A stretch of 64,000 nucleotides of DNA from Nomia melanderi (Eukaryota > Arthropoda > Insecta > Hymenoptera > Halictidae), in assembly GCF_051020985.1 (NCBI RefSeq), contig NC_134999.1:14141660-14205659 (forward strand). Direction: 5' to 3'. This document shows positions 56,470 to 64,000 of the stretch, piece after piece (positions within the stretch are counted from its first letter, which is position 1; every line of letters begins with the position of its first letter). Below the pieces are notes generated by a model. It had not been told where the DNA came from. It saw only the letters and a program-made list of their open reading frames with translations, and searched no databases. A program made the position numbers and the translations under genes.

Positions 56470-58413
56470 CACTTGTCGCTAGTAATACTTCTTCCAAAGA
56501 CACATTCAATAGTGTTTCTACAAATATTCAAATCTGTGTATTTTATGTCGAATGTACGCAATGTCGCAAGGCGTGCAGATTAAAACACAAATAACGAAGT
56601 ATACAATATTCACGACGCTATTCAACAATATTCGTGTTCAATATCCGCAAAGTATCCGAAAAATTCCATTGTTCTGTTATTCCGTCGATATTTACGATAT
56701 TATTATGCTACTTATATAGTGCAGCGTCACTTTGTGCGGTATGAGTATGGAATATCAATATCAAGTAACATAGTTCGAATACTCTCGTAATACCAATAAA
56801 CGGAAGAATCGAATTCCTTTAATATTCTATATGTCTATCGAACTGAGATAAGCTAAATCTGTTATTATCACACTGTTCACGTCTTTTTTAATCAACTTAT
56901 TAAAATTTAGCGTTTTAGCTGGAAAATGAATTTCACATCGAAGAACGCTACAGGCAAATTTTCCAGTTTATCACTTTCGTATCGGGGGGCTTTGATAAAA
57001 TTGTTCATGGAAAAATAAAGCCGGATTCCTTGAAATTTCCTCTGCAAAATACTTCACGTTAAAGGTAGTTCCGTAATTATTAATAGAGTACTGAGCTGTT
57101 AATTGCCGCCGTGCGACCCTGTGCAGTTATCTGGGCCATCTGGTAGGGTCGTACGGTTGGCCGACCGTATCGCATAAAAACGGTATCTGAATGAAGTCTA
57201 TAAATGAAATTAGCAGGTCTAAAACTCATTTCAATTATGCCTTTTTCACATTGAAATGTAACAGTGCTGTCCCGCTGCCAATAACACATTCTTTATAATA
57301 TAATTAAATTAGAGTTCGTAAAATGTCACGTTTGTTACTTTGTTCTCATGGAAATTTCGTGGATCAGTTAATTTTTATATACTATATTGTTTAATTCAGT
57401 TAATGTTTATACACTGTATCGTTCTATCATAATAATTGCTTATCGTTAATGATTTCAGTGTTATTAGTTGAAATAATAATTAACGAAAATAGATAAAGAG
57501 TAAAAGGAGATAATGAGTGTGTTAGTTAAATGCAATTCCGAGTTTCCATGGTACGTTCGATTCTTATACAGCGAGGGCTAAAGAAGAATCGATACGGTTA
57601 AAATGATAACTAGAAACCAATCCCTGCAATTCTCGGAAGCAACATCATATTTCAATTTCATTAAAATCCCTGGCAGGCTAACGAAAAAAGTGATCCGTTT
57701 GCGATGGAATGACTCGTATAAAAGTTTGATAGAGAGAGGAGTTTTTGCTGTGAACTTTACTGCAATCAAAAAATTTCTGTCCGGCATAACCTATGACGCA
57801 TGGAAACTATTTATGCGAGAATTGTGTCGTGGGGGTTAGAAAAAGGTCACTTGACATCTCTTTTTGCGCTGCGGTTATTAGAATTTCGATGAAAGTGCAT
57901 CTTATATGAAGTGTTTCTTTGATTACGTATCTCATGTCAAGAAAATAGCGTTTTTATAGGCATTTTTATTATAATTAATTGCCTGATTGATCATTGAAAC
58001 ATCTAATTAATTCAAAGAAATTATTGCAGTACTGTTTCGGTTATTTGTAGTTGAGCGGATCATTATACGATAAAGCAATTAAAAATAAATTTTTTAAAGT
58101 ATCTTCTAATCTTATAATCAATTTCGATGTGTAAAAAGGGCTACGAAGTATTATGGTATATGATCAATACAATTAATTATTAGTTAACATTACTATTACT
58201 GATTAATAGTGAAGTATTATAGACCATTCAAATATATTTAACGTTGCATTCAATATTATACAGACTTTAATTAATAATTAAGTTTAACAATCTCCGAGTA
58301 AATGGTAACGACGATCTTATCTCATTTTTCGTTAAAGAAATTAATCATTTCCTAAAGATATCTACCACTACTGGTAACAACTATCTCAATGCAGCGTATA
58401 GGTATTCAAATAA
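56470..58413. other. AT-rich noncoding, nothing recognised
   Basis: ORFs at 57578-57839 (69 codons minus, 78 codons plus, overlapping) examined and not accepted. No repeat recognised. Confidence 0.45.
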
Positions 58414-58450
58414 TTAACCCTTAACACCCAGAAAGCTCTACAATGCAAAA
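58414..58450 (+). mobile_element. Possible family C left-end fragment
   Basis: TTAACCCTTAACACCCAGAA then CTCTACAATGCA resembles the C left end at 1849. Nothing further aligns. Confidence 0.25.
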
Positions 58451-59230
58451 ATATAAACAATTTCCCTTTCCATTCCTATTTAATCTTTCTACTACAATGT
58501 GACATAAATTTTCCATTTTATAATACTAAATTTTTCTGCTACATCACATAGTTAAGTTCATTCTACCTACATTCACATACTATCCACTACATTCAGCTAA
58601 TATTTCCTTGTTCAATACTTAAAACTCGTATTATTAAAAAGTTATCAATCGTAGTGGGTTGAACGATCAAGATCGCAGAGCCGACGACGAAATAAAGGTA
58701 CTCGGTGCCCGTGTAACCGTGTGAAGCCATGCTGTTCGTTAACAAGTTTCACGAACAGTGGTTTCACGGAACCGGAGGAAACGAGTTACACGAAACGTTA
58801 TCAATACAATCGGATTCCTTGGAACATACCATATATTCCGCTCATGATTACGTAGATCCTGACATCTGTCCAGAATGGCACGTGAACTTGCCTTCGTGGT
58901 GGCCATTCGGTTCGGGTACGACGTTCGTTGGCCACCTGCCAAGAACGAATATCGCACAGCGGCGGAACGTCGGGCTCGAATCGTTGAATTACCGGCGAAT
59001 GCTAACTACGACGGCATTAGCTGGTTTACGATTTAATCGTAGGCCTGGCATCTGATTCGGCCAGGAGCAAATAACGAAATTGCCCAGCCAGGAACACATG
59101 GTTGGTTCAGCCCTAAGTGTTCCTGGTGGTTGTTACGTCTAACAGTGACAAAGAAGTGAGTGCATTGATGGGCGAATCGTGAGACATTGTATATAATAAA
59201 AATCGAAGGACAATGTTACATCGCAAAATC
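58430..59230. promoter_or_regulatory. CpG-rich block with strand-skew switch (4)
   Basis: 58441-58620 has 8 G against 42 C. About 58640-59100 is GC- and CpG-rich. 59101-59200 has 28 G against 14 C. The 108-codon ORF at 58729-59055 has no domain I know and overlaps a minus-strand ORF. Same polarity as the other switch blocks. Confidence 0.35.
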
Positions 59231-59239
59231 ACTGACACT

Positions 59240-59665
59240 TTAACCCTCTATGGGCCGAATTTTTGTTCATAACAAAATCTATGCAATACAAAATTAATAA
59301 ATATCCACATATGAATACGAATTAACACATTGTTGACCGGTCACGAGTTAACCCGTGTTTGCATTAGCTATTTCAATTTTTGAAACACAGGGCAATATAG
59401 AACATTGCAAAAGCAAAATATTCAAAATTATACCTCCATTCATTGTGTGTAAATAAAGTATAAGTTTATTTGGATTGTTCCACTGTCATATTTAATTACG
59501 AAATAACAACCGGTGACATGAGCGTGACATTTCACGCCTAAGCGTATAAAAGTTGACTGATTACCCCATTTTATTCACCACTCTGATTTCAAAACGAAAT
59601 AAATCAACAAGATGCCAATATACTGATATCCGACTTCAAAGTTACATGGGCCCACAGAGGGTTAA
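59240..59665 (+). mobile_element. TTAA-MITE family D, both ends present
   Basis: Left TTAACCCTCTATGGGCC, right GGGCCCACAGAGGGTTAA: 16 of 17 positions complementary. 426 bp. A further TTAACACATTGTTGACC at 59322 looks like the left end of a nested N-type element; its right end is unclear. Confidence 0.65.
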
Positions 59666-59669
59666 CCAG

Positions 59670-59909
59670 TTGACCCTTTGCACTCGATAGATGACAGTTA
59701 CCATTTGATTCAATGCAGAAAGATTATAAAATTGAGAATTTCCTATTGCATTTTGTATATTATATCAATGCACGCGACGTTTAAATGAAACAGTTCTGTC
59801 CCTTAATTTATGCAAGATTGTCCTTCGCGTTGGTTGCAAAATATATTAGCAATTCTTTATCAGGAAATAATGAATACTTTAATGAGAAATATCGAGTGCA
59901 AAGGGCTAA
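59670..59909 (+). mobile_element. TTAA-MITE family A, full-length copy
   Basis: Left TTGACCCTTTGCACTCGATA, right CGAGTGCAAAGGGCTAA. 240 bp. It lies 4 bp after the family D element. Confidence 0.65.
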
Positions 59910-60172
59910 TTGCGTTTAATGAGTATACACTGTTTAAAATCAAAATAACACTAATTCTTTCAACGATAAATTATTCGTTTTTTCAGACAAGTATGTCTAA
60001 ACATTCTTCTTTGTTTTGCTTTAGCTTTTCGTTAGAATATATTGTAGGTGCGTTTAGTCTACGTTAGGCGAGTGTACACTCCATTATTTGATTTGAAATT
60101 CAATTCCACGGTTAACATAATTTCCATCAAACCCGTGGGACTCTTAAGTTCATTAAGCAAAGCGTCACAAGT

Positions 60173-60334
60173 TTAACCCTTATCTTACAATACCATGTCA
60201 TTCAATTCAATCGTTCCTGTTACAAATCCTTGATCTTCGGACAAAATATAATCACAGTACAAGCATACTATTCCCTTTCAATCCTAATAAATTAATAACG
60301 ATAAAATTTTAAGAAAGAAATCGCAAAAGGTTAA
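60173..60334 (-). mobile_element. TTAA-MITE family B, deleted, inverted
   Basis: Left TTAACCCTTATCTTACAATA, right GAAATCGCAAAAGGTTAA. On the minus strand it gives the B left end (TTAACC..TTGCGATTTCTTTC) and, near the other terminus, TTGTAAGATAAGGGTTAA. About 90 bp internally deleted. Confidence 0.5.
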
Positions 60335-61740
60335 TGCGATCAGAGAAAACGACTTAAAAACAATCGCGTCCAAATAGAAAGAGAACAGTCCGACTTATTC
60401 TTACAACCTCGTAACCCTAAAATTCAAGAAAGACACAAGTTCAACATTAATCGTCTAACCGGGAAGAAACAAATAAAGAACGATCAACTTGAAATTGACA
60501 TTGATCAGTTCGAATTTACCCCTGCAGTCTCCTCCGCAATTATATGATCCCCCTGAAACCCGTGCGACCCTTGAATTCATCGAAAGCGTCACGTCGCGTG
60601 CTGCGTTCACCGTGAAAACTCGAGCGGTCGGGAAAAATTAATTGGAAACGATTGACCGGTGAATTCTCCCAGCCGAACAAAGACCTCGGGGAAGCAATCC
60701 ATCAGATCGAAATAACGAACACAGCGCTTGAGGACTATCGTTGGACGATACTCGAGACGATCAAAGAGGAACGCCGGACCCGTGAAAACGCTGATAGCAA
60801 TCTATACGTTCTCTCCCTTGTATTTCTCAAGCTACCCCGGTCCTCCGTCGTTCGGCAACGAACAGGTAAAGAAAAAGTCGGATTAAGATTGGAAAAAGGA
60901 AGAGAAGCCCGAAGAACAGTCGGATTGTGCACGGAAGAAGACACCGACGGCCCGACCTATTGAATAGGTCCTGTCTCTAGTATATAGGTCCGTTTCTTTT
61001 AGTATCGTTTCGACTTTCCCGTAGATAAAATCGCGTTTACGTTCAGCCGCCTCCCTTCACCGAAGAAGTTCGACGAAACGATCGCCGGCGAGGCTTTCGT
61101 ACAGTCAGCCCATCCGGATGGCCGAGTTTTCACTCGGTCCCCTTCAACGTCGGGGAGAGTAGATGACTGCCGCGCGCGCCGGATGAAACGATTCATTTTA
61201 TGTTACCGTCTCGGACCGTTCACGGTGTAATCGTACCAAAGGTCAAACTCACGACAACGCCGATACTGGATTTACGAACATCGATTTTATACTTTATTGC
61301 ATCGCTTCCGGCAAACTAGATGTATTATACGGCGCTGCAGCGTTCGCGAGACGTTACAGGGGTTGATTCGAAATGATAAAAGCATCCGTGGAAATGTATT
61401 AGGTCGCCGGGGAATCTCTTTCGTTTTATTAATGCGTTACGGATGCGCTGTATTTTATGCTTTATGTTCTGTTGGTGAATCGTGCGCGATTCGTTTCGAT
61501 TTATCTCCTCCTTCGAGTTCTCTGGTAACTTTGTGATGCTTGGGAACTTTCGTGTTAGGATCAGTTAATGTGTTATATACGATTTTGTTGTCGAGTCACT
61601 TTTTTCAAGTATCTTGTTAGTCGTTGTGATTGTTTGTAGTTTTGCAAGGATTCTTAAGCGAAGAAATGAATCGAGTGTAAGATGAATGTTTGAAGGTACT
61701 TCTCGATTTTCATAAAACATTCGCGTTCTATTTGATATTA
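60335..61740. promoter_or_regulatory. CpG-rich block with strand-skew switch (5)
   Basis: 60361-60480 has 17 G against 27 C. About 60540-61530 is CpG-rich. 61521-61740 has 49 G against 25 C and is T-rich. Core ORFs (103 codons at 60652-60963; 65-79 codons elsewhere) lie on both strands without known domains. AAACCCGTG.GAC.CTT.A and AAAGCGTCAC occur in order at 60129 and again at 60557, a short diverged duplication. Confidence 0.35.
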
Positions 61741-63424
61741 ATAGTTTTGCAGATGGTTGTTCTTGATTTTTAATACATAAATGCGATTGTTCGACTTTAA
61801 AATTTGTAAAGAATCGGAAATTCTCGTTTCATTGATGGAAAATATTTGGAACAGGGGAGAAACTTTAGAAATTCTGCTCAACTTTTTCGATAATAAAGTG
61901 TCGTATCACTTGCCGACATCAATTAGCTTTTGATAGGGCAATTATGTACTCGCGTTATAGTAAGAATTAAACGTCAGTAGCATTAATATGGCAACTAAGG
62001 AACGTCGGTGCTTTATTAAGTTTGCCTGGTACCGTTAGCTCGGTCGTTTCGAACGGGAAGTAATTCTTGAAGAAATAAACCGTCATTCTCGGGAATACAT
62101 TTCCTAAAGTAAGGTCTGCATTTCAACTCGCGTAAGCGGCTGAATCTCGAAGTTCCGAATCCAATTTTCGCGAGCGCGAGTAAGATGATAGAACGGCCCT
62201 AGAGAAGTATGAAGCGGACGAGTTACGAACATAGCGTTTTACATAGATACTATCGATTCTAGGTTAGGTTTATAATGGCGTACCGGAGTACTCTTACCAT
62301 TTGTATGTTGGTTCTAGCTTATGTTCACGTAAATCATTTCTTTCTTTACATTTTTCACTGTATTTAGTCAAAAATAGAAGTACCTGATGGAAGTATTGCT
62401 GTCAGACAGAAATGCAAAGTTAAAACTTTGTAATCTAATTTGAAAAAACTGACACGAAATAAACTTCTGGCTTTCTCGAGAACGATTTCAATAAATTAAC
62501 GACAAAATTATGTGTTATTTATGTTATTGGAACTTAAGATTTTTTATTTCTTGAGTATTCTCATATAGTGCAGAGCATAAAATCAGTATTACCATAATCA
62601 TAATTGAATTAATATGATCTTGGTTGAAAGAAATTGTTTTAATTAATTTATAAATCTTTCTACAGATTTGGCAATAATAGGAAGGAAGTATTATTCATTG
62701 GTTCTACTAACATTTTGATTGAAGAAGACAAATACTTTTATTGTTCCTGATCTTATTAATTTGAAATTACCATTTTTTATTATTGACACTTGTTCATTAT
62801 TTATTGATACATAAATTATTTTCAAACGTCAATCCACTTTCTTTTGCATCCATGTACGAACACTTTAATCTAAGCACAAAATACAAATGAAATGGAATGT
62901 TCTTAATTTTTTTTAATCAGGTTAAAAGAAAGTACTCTCATCATCATCGAACCTTCTTTCAATTTTCTGCGAAGGAACCTTAAGTTATTCTGAAATTCAT
63001 ATAATCAAGCAAGTAGTGAACTTTCCTGACGTTACTCTGTTGCAATTAACTCATTTTATAGTCACTTATTTACTCATATTAACCATTGGACGACGGTGCC
63101 CAGATCTTAACCCAAATTTTTAAAAACTTCATTTAACTTCTCACCTGCTAAACTTGGGTTCTCAGTTAATTACATCAGACTAAATAACAAGATTCGAGGA
63201 ATACTTCCTTTTTTCAAGGAAATAACGTTCGTTTGTTCAAGTCTCGAGACTTTAATATTCCAGAGATTTTAATACTTCCGATAGAAACGAAAACAGGATA
63301 TCTAATAAACATATCTACCAATTCTGGTGTGCACCAGTTGAAAATATACTCGAGAAAACACACAATTAAACATTTTTACTGCGCACAGCATTAAATACCA
63401 CTATGTAACCTTACAATTTCATTG
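61741..63424. other. AT-rich noncoding, nothing recognised
   Basis: About 62010-62290 is mildly GC-richer. TTAACCATTGGACGACGGTG at about 63079 resembles a MITE end without a partner. No gene supported. Confidence 0.4.
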
Positions 63425-63660
63425 ATCTCTGAAATTCGACAAAATCCTCTTAGAATTACATTTTCAAAACGTTAAACTATATAAATTAAGGATTTACATT
63501 AAATCCTTATTATATTATCAGTATGTCAAACTATAAATATTAAAAATTCACATTAAATCCTTTTAGAACCACATTGTTAACAAGTTAAAGTATAAAGAAT
63601 AACAATTTCCATGAAATCCTTCTAGAACCATATTTTTACAATGCTAAACAATCGAGAAAA
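63425..63660 (+). repeat. 57 bp degenerate tandem repeat, four units
   Basis: AAATCCT recurs at 63442, 63501, 63555 and 63614 (steps 59, 54, 59), mostly followed by TTAGAA(C/T).A and later by TTAAA.TAT or a variant. Old and diverged. Confidence 0.6.
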
Positions 63661-64000
63661 ACTGAAAAATAAATTTCGACTTTTCGACCAATCACACTGG
63701 GAAGATCCTTTAAGGGGTTAGCTGTATCCGAATCACAAATCTCTCGTTAGTTCGGCTTTTTTGTGGAATGGCTGCAATGGACAGGCTTCTTTGCGTGTCT
63801 GTGTATTTATAAGCTTATCGATTAAAGCTGCACACGTAATGAGAACCTCTCGTGACCAGTGCAAATAAAGAGGTTTGACATGCCACGTTTTGTAACATTC
63901 GACAGCGTGGCTCGTCAACTTATTGTTACCGAGAGTGGCAGATCATTTTGGTATAGGAATTGAAATTTATGGGCGGATAGAAGATTTACGAGTTCCTCGA
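63661..64000. other. Noncoding, nothing recognised
   Basis: A 61-codon minus ORF is unrecognised; no repeat seen. Confidence 0.45.

Noticed and set aside
57578..57839. Plus-strand 78-codon ORF with a segment (FAVNFTAIKKFLSG) loosely like the C-terminus of insect chemoreceptors
   Set aside because: No membrane segments upstream, no matching neighbouring exon, and an overlapping 69-codon ORF on the other strand. The likeness is too short.
58729..59055. 108-codon ORF in a CpG-rich block
   Set aside because: No known motif, an overlapping antisense ORF, and a composition that makes long ORFs likely by chance.
60652..60963. 103-codon charged ORF
   Set aside because: GC-rich context, no domain recognised, and a 69-codon antisense ORF covers the same bases.
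1..64000. CRISPR arrays, bacterial operons, prophage or riboswitches
   Set aside because: No regularly spaced identical repeats with unique spacers and no dense coding; the sequence is eukaryotic noncoding in character.
1..64000. Telomeric repeats (TTAGG)n
   Set aside because: No run of TTAGG or CCTAA units was seen.

Overview
This 64 kb window looks like noncoding nuclear DNA of an insect, most likely a hymenopteran and possibly a bee. That is an inference from three things: AT-rich DNA studded with short CpG-rich blocks that show no CpG depletion, mariner-like termini, and many short inverted-repeat elements flanked by TTAA. I found no protein-coding gene, rRNA or convincing tRNA. Long ORFs are absent (longest about 170 codons, all in GC-rich blocks and often open on both strands), and no ORF matches a protein family I know. 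The window may be an intergenic gene desert or the inside of a very large intron.

Most recognisable content is a population of roughly 180-470 bp nonautonomous elements with TTAA at their ends (piggyBac-type MITEs by structure). I sort them into local families by terminal sequence: A (TTAACCCTTTGCACTCG), B (TTAACCCCTTGCCTTA), C (TTAACCCTTTGAACTC), D (TTAACCCTCTATGGGCC), E (TTAACACGTTGACTGCC), F (TTAACACTAAAACTACC), G (TTAACACGTTCGCTAC), I (TTAACACTAGATTTAC), J (TTAACACTATTTCTACC), K, L and N. These labels are mine, not database names. They cluster, nest and often abut so exactly that neighbours share one TTAA, as expected if each terminal TTAA is a landing site for the next element. Main clusters: 1.8-2.4, 13.1-14.2, 18.9-19.3, 25.5-26.0, 34.4-35.2 (three-element nest), 39.0-39.9, 49.6-50.3, 54.5-56.5 and 59.2-60.3 kb. 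Two mariner-like remnants lie at 17.2 and 20.8 kb, and the second has an internal repeat amplification.

Tandem repeats: (CAA)n(TAA)n at 20.0 kb, a 126 bp repeat at 20.9 kb, a 183 bp repeat at 23.8 kb, a 63 bp repeat at 27.2 kb, an indel-free 31 bp minisatellite at 29.3 kb, a 43 bp repeat at 34.9 kb, a 92 bp repeat at 46.8 kb and a 57 bp repeat at 63.4 kb. A 307 bp near-perfect hairpin (97 bp arms) sits at 37.8 kb.

The most interesting unexplained signal is compositional. At 6.1-7.6, 8.5-10.0, 30.9-32.5, 58.4-59.2 and 60.2-61.7 kb a G-poor, C/A-rich flank leads into a CpG-rich block and leaves into a G/T-rich flank. Both GC and AT skew change sign across the block, always with the same polarity. 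This polarity is expected for divergent transcription from a CpG-rich promoter or for a replication initiation zone. It suggests that some gene-free CpG blocks are active regulatory or origin sites.
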